Origin: an uncultured Saccharospirillaceae bacterium
GTDB taxonomy: Bacteria > Bacteroidota > Bacteroidia > Flavobacteriales_D > CAJJDF01
Reading direction: 5' to 3'
Length of the DNA stretch: 64,000 nt
Assembly (NCBI GenBank): GCA_950054195.1
Contig: CATLPG010000004.1
Coordinates: 37,966 to 101,965, forward strand
The notes beneath the pieces were generated by a model, which worked only from the letters and a program-made list of their open reading frames with translations, did no database searches and was not told the origin of the DNA. This document shows positions 51,517-61,808 of the stretch, piece after piece (position 1 is the first letter of the stretch; the number at the start of each line of letters is the position of its first letter). The position numbers and the translations under genes are program-made.

Positions 51517-52833
51517 ATGAAAGAGCATAATAAAATCCCAACCGGAAAAGTTAAAAGAGCATCAAAAGTTATTACTTCTGGCGCAAAAGTTGGAGGAAAC
51601 TACATCAAATACTACGCTAAAAAAGCCATTGGTAATAAAAATGCTAAAGACGAACTAGATGAAGCTAATGCTGATGAAATATACAATACGCTAAGCGAAT
51701 TAAAAGGAGGTGCGCTAAAAGCTGCTCAAATAATGAGTATGGATAAAGGTTTTTTACCTACAGCTTTTCAAGAAAAGTTTGCTCAGGCTCAATATAAAGT
51801 TCCTCCACTTTCCTATCCATTAGTTGTTAAAACATTCAAAACATATTTTCAAAAGTCTCCACTTGAAATTTTTGATAGTTTTACCAAGCATGCTGTTAAT
51901 GCTGCTTCCATTGGACAAGTTCATAAAGCTGAAAAGAATGGAGAAACATTCGCTGTTAAAGTACAATACCCTGGAGTTGCAGAAAGTATTAGCTCAGATC
52001 TAAAATTGGTGAAACCAATAGCTTCAAGAGTACTAAAACTCAAAGAAAAAGACATCGAGAAATACTTCAATGAAGTGGAGTCTAAGTTAAAAGAAGAAAC
52101 CGACTACGTTCATGAAATTAACCAGTCAATTGAAATGTCTAAGGCTTGTAAACAAATAAACAACATCACATTTCCAACCTATTATAAGGAATTATCCAAT
52201 GAGAAAATCTTAACCATGTCATGGGTAGATGGACAACCATTAAGTGAGTTTCTTAAAACAGATCGCAGCCAAGAGGTTAAAAATAAAATAGCTCAAACCA
52301 TTTGGGATTTTTATACCTATCAAATGAATGTGTTAAAAGCACTTCATGCCGATCCCCATCCAGGAAACTTCCTCATTACTAATGATCATAAAGTAGCTGC
52401 TATCGATTTTGGTTGCATCAAACGAATTCCTGATGATTTTTATGTTTCCTATGCAAAATTTTTAGATGAATCTTTATATGAAAACAAAGAGAAGTTTACA
52501 GAAACATTATACGAGCTAGAATTTCTACTACCTACCGACTCCGATTACGAAAAAAAAGTATACTACGATTTATTTAGAGATATCATCCCATTATTCTCAA
52601 CACCTTTTAGAGCTAAAACATTTGATTTTAAATCTACAGGCTTCATGCAGCAAGTCAACGAGTATGCCCAAAAACTTTCTACCGATAAGGAGTTAAGAAA
52701 ATTAAATAATGCTAGAGGCTCAGAACATCTACTATTTGTTAATCGAACAAACTTTGGCCTTTTTGCTATTATGGATAGCTTAAATGCTTGTGTAGACAAC
52801 AAGTATATGCTAGAATTAGCAACCAAAAATTAA
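51517..52833 (+). CDS. ABC1/UbiB-family atypical kinase
   Basis: 438 residues. Motifs of the ABC1 family: LKGGALKAAQIMSMD (the KxGQ-like N-terminal element; here KAAQ), AASIGQVHKAEKNGETFAVKVQYPGV with the catalytic Lys region, KEETDYVHEINQ, LHADPHPGNFLI and AAIDFGCIKRIP. The family supports quinone or lipid metabolism; Bacteroidota make menaquinone, so an involvement in ubiquinone synthesis is unlikely and lipid homeostasis is a better guess. No transmembrane segment is evident at the C-terminus. Divergent promoters and terminators were not found. Confidence 0.9.
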   Translation: MKEHNKIPTGKVKRASKVITSGAKVGGNYIKYYAKKAIGNKNAKDELDEANADEIYNTLSELKGGALKAAQIMSMDKGFLPTAFQEKFAQAQYKVPPLSYPLVVKTFKTYFQKSPLEIFDSFTKHAVNAASIGQVHKAEKNGETFAVKVQYPGVAESISSDLKLVKPIASRVLKLKEKDIEKYFNEVESKLKEETDYVHEINQSIEMSKACKQINNITFPTYYKELSNEKILTMSWVDGQPLSEFLKTDRSQEVKNKIAQTIWDFYTYQMNVLKALHADPHPGNFLITNDHKVAAIDFGCIKRIPDDFYVSYAKFLDESLYENKEKFTETLYELEFLLPTDSDYEKKVYYDLFRDIIPLFSTPFRAKTFDFKSTGFMQQVNEYAQKLSTDKELRKLNNARGSEHLLFVNRTNFGLFAIMDSLNACVDNKYMLELATKN

Positions 52834-52895
52834 TTCATCTCGTATTAGGGGTATGAATACCAAAAAAAGTCGTGCAGATTTAATTAAATTAAACC

Positions 52896-52924
52896 TTGCA
52901 AAATCACATGTTTTATTATTTTTG
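52896..52924 (+). promoter_or_regulatory. Promoter of the T9SS substrate-PorP/SprF operon
   Basis: TTG at 52896-52898, 18-base spacer, TATTTTTG at 52917-52924. Predicted start near 52930, leader about 25 bases. Confidence 0.7.
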
Positions 52925-52954
52925 GTGTTCTGCTAATTCGCATGAACAATTAAT

Positions 52955-55900
52955 TTGAAAGGATTTATTAAAATATTGGTTTCTGTTTTAGTGACATTAT
53001 GTGCAGGAAATATCTTAGCACAAGCCACTTACAACATGTCAAACAATTCGGTAACTGATTGTGAAGCTAGGCATAGAGACAGTGATGGACAGTTTGGGGG
53101 ACGTTACACTCCTTCTGAAAATTTCACCTTTACTATTTGTCCAGGAGATCCTAACGCTCAAATAATATACACATTTACACAATTTGCTTTAGACGATGCG
53201 AATGATGTTATAACATTTTATGATGGACCAAATACAGGTTCTCCTGTAATTGTTTCTTACAATGGTACTTTTGCGGGTATCCCCCCTTCTGTTATTGCTA
53301 ATAATGGGTGTTTAACTATTACTTTTGTTTCAGATGCAGGCCCTGTTTTTGGTAGTGGGTGGGATGCTAATTGGACAACAGTAGCTCCTGAGCCTGTTGA
53401 GCCCGTAATGACTACTTCTATCTCTTCTCCTCCAACATGTGGGTCTAATACATTTCAAGTAAGTTTCGATTCCCCTGTAAGATGTGACTCTATATTCACT
53501 TCGGCATTTTCTTTTAATGGTATAAATGCACCCGCTATAACAAGTGTAGTTCCAGGCACATGTACAAATGACAGCACAACATTTGCTACAATAACCTTAG
53601 CTTCTCCATTAAATTACAATTGTGAGTATGCAATCAATTTTTCATTAAACGCTACAGATATTTGTGACAGCTCGTTTTCCTACTTTCTTACAGACACATT
53701 CAATTTTAACACCTGTCCTTTACTAACAACTGTAACGCCAGATCAAACGATTTGTATAGGTAACAGTATTAATATTTCTGCATCTGTTTTTCCTGGATGT
53801 AATTCATATACTTATTCTTGGAATAATGGCTTACCTGCAACGGCTGGACCACATAATGTATCTCCAACAACGTTTACTCAATATATTGTTAACATCATTG
53901 AAGTAGAAACAGGTGTTTCTTTTACCGATACAATTGATATAGGTGTTTCTGATACCATAAGCTCTGCATTAGATTTCACTTTCAGTACTGGTAACGCCCC
54001 TCAATGTGACGATAGTTCATTTAATATTGTTTTTAGTCCTGCTTTAGTTTGCTCGTTTTTAGATTCAGGAGTATTTACATTAAGCAGTTCAGGTGGATCA
54101 ACACCTAGCGTTATTGCCGCAACCGCTTTAAATTGCACAGGAAATGCCATTGATTCTGTTCGAATAGATTTATCAAGTCCTCTGGTGTCAAATTGTGATT
54201 ACCAACTAGATTATGATCTTAATTTCTCCGATCCATGTAATGGAATCGTTAGTACATCTATTAATGATACATTTTCATTAAGCACATGTGCTTTCACGGC
54301 TACTGTGTCTTACCCAGACACTATTTGTATAGGAAATTGTGATAATGTAACTGTGACCGCTAATGGATGTAGTTCATTTACCTATGCATGGAGTAACGGG
54401 CTACCTCCTACACCTGGGCCTCACAGCATATGCCCTAATGGAGATACTACATTTACGGTAACTATAACCGAAAACGGAAGTGGTTTAGTTATAATTGATA
54501 CAATATCAATTGAAGCATATCCTCAAGGAATAACACTTGATATGAATATGGATCCAGTAATTCCAGTGTGCTTTGATAATACGGTTGTAGTGGATTTTTC
54601 TCCTAGTGTTAACATTGGTGCGTTAACTCCAGGTAACTTTACTATTGTTGGTGGACCACAAACTCCAACTGTAACAGGTATCACTCCACTTATTGGAGGT
54701 GGTGGCGAACCAGTTTCTGCTATCATAAGTTTAGATACTTCTTTTAATTACAATTGTGATTATGAAGTCGTATTTAATATAGATACACTTGACCAATGTG
54801 GACAGCTACTATCACTTCAGTATAGAGATACTTTTAGAGTAGTTGATTGTGAGCTTCCTGACACAGTAACACACTCGGACACAATTTGTGGAGGAGATTG
54901 TACTTCTATAGTAGTAAATGAAATTAGTACATGTTTTGGTTTACAATACGTATGGAGTAATGGATTACCCAATAGCCCTGGACCACATACCATTTGTCCT
55001 ACATCTGATACCACATTTACAGTTATTATTACTGAAGACACTACTGGAAAAGTAACGTATGATACTGTTAATATTGTTGTAAACAATCAAATTGCTAATC
55101 ATGAATTATATATTGATTCGGCTAAAGGCTTACCTGGTTGTGACTCTACAAACATATATGTGCGATTTACTGAAAATGTTCATTGTGATTCTATATTACC
55201 ATCATTATTTTCAATAAACTTTACTACTGGAGACTCTATTGTTAGTGCAACTCCTACTAATTGTATTGGAGATAGTGCAACTGAAGTTACAATTGTTATT
55301 TCAGGAACATTCCAAGGAAACTGCCCCTACACCATTGATTACCTAATCAATGTTCCTGGATGTTCGAGAACATTAACCGCAAACTTTGAAATAACTGACT
55401 GCGAATTTCAATCTTCGTTAAGCGCTCCAGATACTATCTGCTTTGGAAATAGCGGCACCGTTACATACAATACTAATAGCTGCTACCCGATTGCATACAC
55501 ATGGTCAAATGGATTACCAGCTTTTGGAGGTCCACATACAATAACTCCAACTGGAGATACTGTATTTTATGTTACAATAACTGAATCTGTAACCGGTAAT
55601 GTTATTCAAGATACTATTGATATTAAATTTGTTGACACTGAAATTGATCCAGTTCCTAACCTTTGTGTCTATGACGCTCCGTATAATTTAGTGTCTGGTG
55701 ACCCAGGAGGAGTTTGGGCTGGTCCTGGTATTACAGATACTGCGTTAGGAATTTTTGATCCTAGTGTTTCTGGACCAGGTTTACATGGTATTTCTTATAC
55801 TCTTTTTGGATGCCCTAGCTCTATTGGTATTATAGTAACCAACCCAAGCGCTGGACCTAACAGAAATACGTGTAACAGCGGTATACCTTTTAACCTAACA

Positions 55901-58141
55901 GGTTCTCCTGGTGGTGGAACATGGAGTGGACCACACATTACTTCTGGAGGCTCTTTTACACCCACTGACTATGGTACATTTACTGTTTATTACACTGTTA
56001 ATGGATGTATTGACTCAACAGAAGTCTTTGTTGACAGTTTAGTTTTAACATATGATTCAACACTAGTCTGTAGAAATGATGCTCCCTTTAATATTCCAAT
56101 CTCCCCGACTGGAGGTACATGGTCTGGAACAGGAATTACAGATGTTAACTTAGGTACATTTGATCCATCAATTGCTAATGCAGGATTTAATACTGTTACT
56201 TATTCATATTTATCTTGTACACAAAACATCGTTATTGATGTTCAAGATGTTTATGCTGGCTTAGATACTGTTGTATGTCCGCAACAGCCACAGTTTAATT
56301 TGCCTGCTGGTAACCCTCCAGGAGGAACATGGGCTGGTGTTGGTATTACAAACTCAATGACAGGTCTTTATGATCCCGCGATCAAAGGAAACAACTCAAT
56401 TGATACAGTTACCTATCAAGTAAATGGATGTTATGACACATTATACATTGATGTAATTCAAACAGATATTGCTGTAGACACACTCCCATTTTGTTTAAAT
56501 GAGCCTCCAATTCAGTTGATTGGAAGTGCAGGTAATCCAATTACTCCTCCAGGCGGAGATTGGACAGGAAACGGTGTTAGTCAAATCGGATCAGATTATT
56601 ATTTTTATCCAGATAGTGCTGGAGTTGGTGTTCACACTCTTATTTATGATCAAAACACATGTTCTGATTCAATCGTTATGGTTGTTTATCCGGATACTTT
56701 ATCTTTTAATACAATGACCATTTGTGATATTTTTGGAACGTTTGAGGTTGACCCAGCATTTAATTTACCCCAAGCATATTGGAGTGGTCCTGGAATTATT
56801 GATTCTATAAATGGAACATTTGACCCCACAGTAGCTAATGTTGGATCTAATATTATCAACTATATAAACCCAGCATTTCAATGTATTGATAGCCTAGAAA
56901 TTATTGTTTATCCATACGTAGATGTAGAAATCATTTTCCCAGACTCTATTTGCTATTCTGTGAACGATAGTATGATTCCAGTTAACGTTTCAGGTGGAAC
57001 TTGGAGTGGGACTGGCACCTACGATATGACAAATGGAATTTTCAACCCTGCTCTAGCTGGACAAAATTCTACAAACGAATTCATTTATACATTTGGTGTT
57101 GCCCAATGTCAAACAATTGATACTCATTATGTGTATGTTAGAGATTCAATTAGTGGTAACTTAATTGCTAGTGACAATAATTTATGTCCTGGAGAAACTA
57201 CTACATTAACAGCTATTGGAACTGGTGGCTTCCCTACTCCTAATTATACATATACTTGGTCGCATACAGCTAATACAAATAACGTTCTCAATGAAAATCC
57301 TCCTGTAACTACAACTTTTACGGTTTCTATTGGTGATGGCTGCTCAGATCCTAGAGAAGAAAGTATTACAATTGATGTAAGCCCTAAACCAATATCAACT
57401 TTAGAAACAAACCCAATTGTTTGTTTTGGAGAAGAAGGATATGTTACTTTTGATACTAATCAAACTGGACATACATACACATGGCTAAGCCCTCCTGCTA
57501 TTGGTGATACGGTATTCGCTAACACACCAAATACTATTTCTGTAAGAATTACAAATAGTTTTGGTTGCTTTTTTGATACTACATTAATATTACCAAACTA
57601 CCCAGAAATCATTGCTAGCTTTAATAGAACACCTGAACTCCCAGAAGGAGTTTGTCTAACATTTATGGATCCAAAAGTTGGATTATCAGATCAATCTATA
57701 GGTGGTGTATCAGGCTCTTGGGATCTCGGAGAAGCTATGTTTACATACGACCCAGACGGAACAGTAAATTATACTTACGAGGAAGGTGGATCGTACCAGA
57801 TCATATTGTCTATTAAGAATGATGGGCCTTGTTTTGATACTGCTAGAGATTCGATTTGCGTTATTGAGGAACCTATATTTGTTCCAGATATTTTTTCACC
57901 AAATAATGATGGGCAAAACGACATACTTTATGTTAGAGGACAACAAGTAGATAAACTTGAGTTTCATGTTTTTGATCGTTGGGGACAAAAAATGTTTATG
58001 ACAAGAGACTTTTCTCTTGGTTGGGATGGGACATTTAATGGCAAACAAGCTAATGCTGGCGTATATGTTTATTATGTTTCAGCCTTGCTAGAAAGTGGTG
58101 ATATTTATGAACTTAAAGGAGATGTAACATTAATTAGGTAA
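52955..58141 (+). CDS. Giant secreted T9SS type B substrate with CUB and Ig/PKD-like repeats
   Basis: 1,728 residues. TTG start at 52955: the first upstream in-frame codon is a stop and no ATG precedes the signal peptide (FIKILVSVLVTLCAGNILAQ). A CUB domain covers residues about 30-150 (YTFTQFALDDANDVITFYDGPNTGSPVIVSY). About four modules follow, each with a YxWSNGLPxxxGPH motif and two or more Cys. Then come about seven GGxWxGxGI modules. The end is the CHU_C/type B sorting domain: PDIFSPNNDGQNDILYVRG, DRWGQKMF, GWDGTFNGKQANAGVYVYYV. It is exported by the type IX system, probably attached to the surface via a PorP/SprF partner, encoded next with a one-base overlap. Confidence 0.93.
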   Translation: MKGFIKILVSVLVTLCAGNILAQATYNMSNNSVTDCEARHRDSDGQFGGRYTPSENFTFTICPGDPNAQIIYTFTQFALDDANDVITFYDGPNTGSPVIVSYNGTFAGIPPSVIANNGCLTITFVSDAGPVFGSGWDANWTTVAPEPVEPVMTTSISSPPTCGSNTFQVSFDSPVRCDSIFTSAFSFNGINAPAITSVVPGTCTNDSTTFATITLASPLNYNCEYAINFSLNATDICDSSFSYFLTDTFNFNTCPLLTTVTPDQTICIGNSINISASVFPGCNSYTYSWNNGLPATAGPHNVSPTTFTQYIVNIIEVETGVSFTDTIDIGVSDTISSALDFTFSTGNAPQCDDSSFNIVFSPALVCSFLDSGVFTLSSSGGSTPSVIAATALNCTGNAIDSVRIDLSSPLVSNCDYQLDYDLNFSDPCNGIVSTSINDTFSLSTCAFTATVSYPDTICIGNCDNVTVTANGCSSFTYAWSNGLPPTPGPHSICPNGDTTFTVTITENGSGLVIIDTISIEAYPQGITLDMNMDPVIPVCFDNTVVVDFSPSVNIGALTPGNFTIVGGPQTPTVTGITPLIGGGGEPVSAIISLDTSFNYNCDYEVVFNIDTLDQCGQLLSLQYRDTFRVVDCELPDTVTHSDTICGGDCTSIVVNEISTCFGLQYVWSNGLPNSPGPHTICPTSDTTFTVIITEDTTGKVTYDTVNIVVNNQIANHELYIDSAKGLPGCDSTNIYVRFTENVHCDSILPSLFSINFTTGDSIVSATPTNCIGDSATEVTIVISGTFQGNCPYTIDYLINVPGCSRTLTANFEITDCEFQSSLSAPDTICFGNSGTVTYNTNSCYPIAYTWSNGLPAFGGPHTITPTGDTVFYVTITESVTGNVIQDTIDIKFVDTEIDPVPNLCVYDAPYNLVSGDPGGVWAGPGITDTALGIFDPSVSGPGLHGISYTLFGCPSSIGIIVTNPSAGPNRNTCNSGIPFNLTGSPGGGTWSGPHITSGGSFTPTDYGTFTVYYTVNGCIDSTEVFVDSLVLTYDSTLVCRNDAPFNIPISPTGGTWSGTGITDVNLGTFDPSIANAGFNTVTYSYLSCTQNIVIDVQDVYAGLDTVVCPQQPQFNLPAGNPPGGTWAGVGITNSMTGLYDPAIKGNNSIDTVTYQVNGCYDTLYIDVIQTDIAVDTLPFCLNEPPIQLIGSAGNPITPPGGDWTGNGVSQIGSDYYFYPDSAGVGVHTLIYDQNTCSDSIVMVVYPDTLSFNTMTICDIFGTFEVDPAFNLPQAYWSGPGIIDSINGTFDPTVANVGSNIINYINPAFQCIDSLEIIVYPYVDVEIIFPDSICYSVNDSMIPVNVSGGTWSGTGTYDMTNGIFNPALAGQNSTNEFIYTFGVAQCQTIDTHYVYVRDSISGNLIASDNNLCPGETTTLTAIGTGGFPTPNYTYTWSHTANTNNVLNENPPVTTTFTVSIGDGCSDPREESITIDVSPKPISTLETNPIVCFGEEGYVTFDTNQTGHTYTWLSPPAIGDTVFANTPNTISVRITNSFGCFFDTTLILPNYPEIIASFNRTPELPEGVCLTFMDPKVGLSDQSIGGVSGSWDLGEAMFTYDPDGTVNYTYEEGGSYQIILSIKNDGPCFDTARDSICVIEEPIFVPDIFSPNNDGQNDILYVRGQQVDKLEFHVFDRWGQKMFMTRDFSLGWDGTFNGKQANAGVYVYYVSALLESGDIYELKGDVTLIR

Positions 58142-59193
58142 TGATTTCTTTTAGTAAACATATAATTTTAGTTTCCTTGATTTTATCAGGTTCATTTGCT
58201 GTAGCTCAAGATTGGCATTTTTCTCAATTTAACAAGGCTCCTATTCTAATTAATCCAGCTGCTGCAGGATCTTTTCAAGGTGACTACAGAGCAAATGCAA
58301 ATTACAAAAATCAATGGAGTGGCGTTGGTACTCCCTACAGAACAATGGCATTTTCTTGCGACATGCCAATACTAAGAAACTTTAATGGTTACAAAAGTAC
58401 AGGTGCTGGAATATCCGTTTTTAGAGATAAAGCTGGTAAGTCTGGATATGGGTTCACTCAAGTTAACCTTTCTATTTCTCAAGGTGTTGGTGTTACTAGA
58501 TTTCAAGAGTTATCCGTTGGTTTATCTGTAGGTTATGGACAGGTTTCTGCTGATTTGAGCAATTTACGTTGGGATAATCAGTATAATGGTGTCGAGCACG
58601 ATCCTTCACTACCTTCTTTAGAAACAGTTTATCTTCCAAAGTCAACTTACTTAGATTTTGCTGCTGGAGGTTTGTTAAGAATATTTTCTGATAGCAGAAA
58701 CCCTACGGAGTCATCTATTGGTTTTAGCATCTCACATCTTACTAGGCCTTGGAGTGGAACACTTTCAGAATTAAATAATGACAATCTACAAATGAAATAT
58801 ATTCTTCATGGTAGATCTGAAATTCCATTTGGGAAATATGGTGATCCTTTAATAATACCTACTGCCCTTGTTGCTATTCAAGGTGCTAGTACAGAAATTA
58901 TAGGAGGTGTTAACGTAAAGGGATATCTAGGTTTTAACTCCCAGTATACTAACTACTTCAATAAAAACTACTATCTAGTTGGACTAAAATATAGGTATCA
59001 AGATGCCATTATTGTTTCTATAGGTTATGAATGGAGAGATATGCTACAAGCCAATATCTCTTATGATGTAAACTTTTCGACACTCTCTGCAGCTTCACAA
59101 GCCAGAGGAGGGATTGAACTTTCTTTAGTATGGCAAGGGGACTTTGTAAGAAACTCAAGGTCAGTAAAAACAGTTAGAGGGGGAAGGTTTTAG
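58141..59193 (+). CDS. PorP/SprF-family outer-membrane protein of type IX secretion
   Basis: 350 residues with signal peptide (IILVSLILSGSFAVAQ) followed by DWHFSQFNKAPILINPAAAGSF, the conserved N-terminus of PorP/SprF. A beta-barrel with YRANANYKNQWSGVGTPYRT and FSCDMPI, and VGLKYRYQDAIIVSIGYEWRDML near the end, follows the family pattern. It likely anchors or delivers the type B substrate encoded just upstream (TAATG overlap). Its 3' end converges on the DUF4419 gene with only 2 bases between stops. Confidence 0.96.
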   Translation: MISFSKHIILVSLILSGSFAVAQDWHFSQFNKAPILINPAAAGSFQGDYRANANYKNQWSGVGTPYRTMAFSCDMPILRNFNGYKSTGAGISVFRDKAGKSGYGFTQVNLSISQGVGVTRFQELSVGLSVGYGQVSADLSNLRWDNQYNGVEHDPSLPSLETVYLPKSTYLDFAAGGLLRIFSDSRNPTESSIGFSISHLTRPWSGTLSELNNDNLQMKYILHGRSEIPFGKYGDPLIIPTALVAIQGASTEIIGGVNVKGYLGFNSQYTNYFNKNYYLVGLKYRYQDAIIVSIGYEWRDMLQANISYDVNFSTLSAASQARGGIELSLVWQGDFVRNSRSVKTVRGGRF

Positions 59194-59195
59194 TT

Positions 59196-60836
59196 TTACA
59201 TTGCAATTTTTACTTCTGTATTTACTTCCACTAGCTTTGTCGTATCAGAAGTAGACCAATAAATGTCTTTTAACATTTTTTTAGCAGGATCCCACAAAAC
59301 TCCTTCTTTATTAATCCACTCTTGTATTGTTGATTTCAATAGTTTGTTATCACTTATTACTTCTGGTTTACCATTCGCTAAAACATAAAAAGTAATAGAA
59401 TCTGCTGTAAGCTTTATTTCATTTAAACTTGCCACTAATTTTTTCTTGAATTCTCTTTTACTTTTCTCGAAGTTGTTGTTTGAAGACAATGGATAAGTCG
59501 CATGAACATCTACACCATCCTTCCCCGCTTTATGTGTATATATATAAGGTACCCAAGATGGTGAACTATGTGATAATTGTAGTTGATTATCTAATTCAAT
59601 TTCTGCGAAATCATTTTCATTTTCTGACGATATTGCCCAAGTAACCCATGGTTTTAATGAGCCGTCATCGTATTGTTTAGCAGCCATGATACCAGAATAT
59701 AAATTCATTTTCGTTTCTTGTTGTTTAAAATTATCAATCCACAAAATTTTAGTATCGCTTTTATAATTAGGAAAATTACTTAAAGATAAAGTAGAGTATA
59801 AATATGAGTCACCATGAAGAAATTTATTTGGTATGAATTCATACTCAACTTTATACATTCCTTTTTCTTTATCTAGCTCTCGATCACCAAGGACCTCCAT
59901 ATAAGGATAAAGCTTAATTATCCATCCTGATACAGCAAAAATTCCATAGTTTGAGTATTCTTTATATATGTTTTTCCAAAAGTTTATGTTAATATCGCCT
60001 TCAAATACTGAAATGAATTCTGATAAAACAGGCTCTAATTCCAATCGCCAATATTCTAGCTCTAAATCGTCTAGTTTTTTTAGGTTAAGTTTTAAATCTA
60101 TCCAATCTTGCTTGCTTCCAGTTAACGTGATGTAAGGAATACCACAACCTCCCTCTCCTACGTAGGTAAATGCCTTCTTATAACCATATAAAATATTTGC
60201 TTGATAAGCAGTATTTATAGTTTTAGTAGTTGTAGTAAATGTTGGAGCTAAAAATTGATTTATACCTTGTTTAGTATACACCTTTACAGAATCAGTGAAT
60301 TCACTAACCAATTCTATCCAATGACGTGCTCCATATTCTAAAGAATCATTTCTAACCCTAATAACATTAGGTTTGTTCTTCTTAAAAATCTTACTTTCTA
60401 GATCCTTAAATGAATGATTAATATGTGTTGTAACACCTTGTGCTATAGTCATCCAAATGATGTCTGGTGATAAAACCAATGGTCGGTGCTGACCGTAACA
60501 AATATTAACTGTACTTATCAAGCCACTACCGTTTAATGGAACTAACCTCAAAGAGGTATCAGTGGTAGTAGGACTAAACGAAACATCTCTTCCTAAAAAA
60601 TTTGCAAAAACATCATCTCCGGAAAATGTTTCAAGTAAAAATAAATTCTTTTTGACATCATCTACACTAAACTTAATGCCTTCCAGGGTATCTGGTTCCT
60701 CAACAAAAAATTGTTTTTTATAGGCAGAGTCTGCTTCAATTGATTTTTTGTTTGAGTAATTATTATCAATGCTTTTATCTGAACATGAATAAAAGAAAAT
60801 TAGTAAAGTTGATAAATATATAAGAAGACGAATCAT
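59196..60836 (-). CDS. DUF4419-domain lipoprotein
   Basis: 546 residues. Lipobox FFYSC at residue 18, so a membrane-anchored protein. The central part follows the DUF4419 pattern as I recall it: a histidine-containing segment NICYGQHRPLVLSPDIIWMTIAQGVTTHIN, FLAPTFTTTTKTINTAYQANILYGYKKAF, and EGGCGIPYITLTGSKQDWIDLKLNLKKLDDLELEYWRLELEPVL. FWKNIYKEYSNYGIFAVSGWIIKLYPYM closes it. After this come about 190 residues without a known match. The family's function is unknown. Last gene of the DAHP synthase-TDH transcript, 14 bp downstream of TDH. Confidence 0.8.
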   Translation of the reverse strand: MIRLLIYLSTLLIFFYSCSDKSIDNNYSNKKSIEADSAYKKQFFVEEPDTLEGIKFSVDDVKKNLFLLETFSGDDVFANFLGRDVSFSPTTTDTSLRLVPLNGSGLISTVNICYGQHRPLVLSPDIIWMTIAQGVTTHINHSFKDLESKIFKKNKPNVIRVRNDSLEYGARHWIELVSEFTDSVKVYTKQGINQFLAPTFTTTTKTINTAYQANILYGYKKAFTYVGEGGCGIPYITLTGSKQDWIDLKLNLKKLDDLELEYWRLELEPVLSEFISVFEGDININFWKNIYKEYSNYGIFAVSGWIIKLYPYMEVLGDRELDKEKGMYKVEYEFIPNKFLHGDSYLYSTLSLSNFPNYKSDTKILWIDNFKQQETKMNLYSGIMAAKQYDDGSLKPWVTWAISSENENDFAEIELDNQLQLSHSSPSWVPYIYTHKAGKDGVDVHATYPLSSNNNFEKSKREFKKKLVASLNEIKLTADSITFYVLANGKPEVISDNKLLKSTIQEWINKEGVLWDPAKKMLKDIYWSTSDTTKLVEVNTEVKIAM

Positions 60837-60850
60837 AAATTAAGTGTAAC

Positions 60851-61801
60851 CTAGACTTTCTTTTCCTTTCTTGCTTGAATATTCTCTAGCATAATTTTAG
60901 TCAATTCTTCTAAATCTACTGTAGAATTAAAACCCCAGTCAGATTTTGCGGCATTATCATTTATGCTCGAAGGCCATGAATCTGCAATTTTTTGTCTAAA
61001 ATCACTTTCATAAGCTATATTAAAGTCAGGTAAATATTTTTGAATTTCTGAAGCAATTTCTTTTGGCGAAAAGCTTATACCTCCAATATTATAGCTCGAT
61101 CTTACTTTAATATTATCTACTGATGAATCCATAATAGATAATGTAGCTTGTATTGCATCGTCCATATACATCATCGGTAAATAACTATTCTCACTTAAGT
61201 AAGATGTATATTTTCCTTTCTCTATTGCTTCATGGAAAATAGCTACAGCATAATCTGTTGTTCCTCCACCTGGCATTGTTTTATAACTTATTAAACCAGG
61301 ATATCTGATACTTCTAACATCAACATTATATTTATCGAAGTAATACTGGCACCACCTCTCCCCTGCTAGTTTACTTATTCCGTAAACTGTATTGGGATCC
61401 ATAATACAATCCTGAGGGGTATTGTCTTTTGGTGAACTAGGTCCAAAAACAGCAATAGAACTAGGCCAAAATATTTGTTTAACCAAACCTTCTTTTGCTA
61501 ATTCTAACACATTAAGTAACCCTTTCATGTTTATATCCCAAGCTAGCAAAGGTTTTTGCTCAGATGTTGCTGATAACAACGCAGCTAATAAATAGACATG
61601 TTCAATATTATGTTTTGTAATAATTTCAAAAAGCCTGTCTCTATTAAGAACGTCTAATTGCTCATACACAATATCATTTCTATTTGCATCCTCTCTAATA
61701 TCAGCAGCAACAACCTGATTTGCACCAAATTTTGCTACCAACGCATCAACTAACTCCGTTCCTATTTGCCCGTTGGCTCCTATAACAATACTTTTCGACA
61801 T
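60851..61801 (-). CDS. L-threonine 3-dehydrogenase-like SDR
   Basis: 316 residues with an extended SDR (epimerase-type) fold. The NAD-binding IVIGANGQIGTELV is followed by LDVLNRD, LAALLSATSEQKPLLAWDINMKGLLNVLELA and the active-site block SSIAVFG plus YGISKLAGE. The insertion GGGTTDYAVAIFHEA and the ending YLPMMYMDDAIQATLSIMD match UDP-galactose epimerase-like threonine dehydrogenases. It oxidises threonine to 2-amino-3-oxobutyrate in known relatives. 7 bp downstream of the DAHP synthase gene. Confidence 0.88.
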   Translation of the reverse strand: MSKSIVIGANGQIGTELVDALVAKFGANQVVAADIREDANRNDIVYEQLDVLNRDRLFEIITKHNIEHVYLLAALLSATSEQKPLLAWDINMKGLLNVLELAKEGLVKQIFWPSSIAVFGPSSPKDNTPQDCIMDPNTVYGISKLAGERWCQYYFDKYNVDVRSIRYPGLISYKTMPGGGTTDYAVAIFHEAIEKGKYTSYLSENSYLPMMYMDDAIQATLSIMDSSVDNIKVRSSYNIGGISFSPKEIASEIQKYLPDFNIAYESDFRQKIADSWPSSINDNAAKSDWGFNSTVDLEELTKIMLENIQARKEKKV

Positions 61802-61808
61802 GTATAAT

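Noticed and set aside
51517..52833. UbiB proper, for ubiquinone synthesis
   Set aside because: The kinase belongs to the ABC1 family, but Bacteroidota use menaquinone; the symbol ubiB was therefore not given.
52843..52870. Terminator after the ABC1 kinase (ggtatgaatacc followed by an A-run)
   Set aside because: The stem is only 5 bp and the run is A, not T, in the gene's direction.
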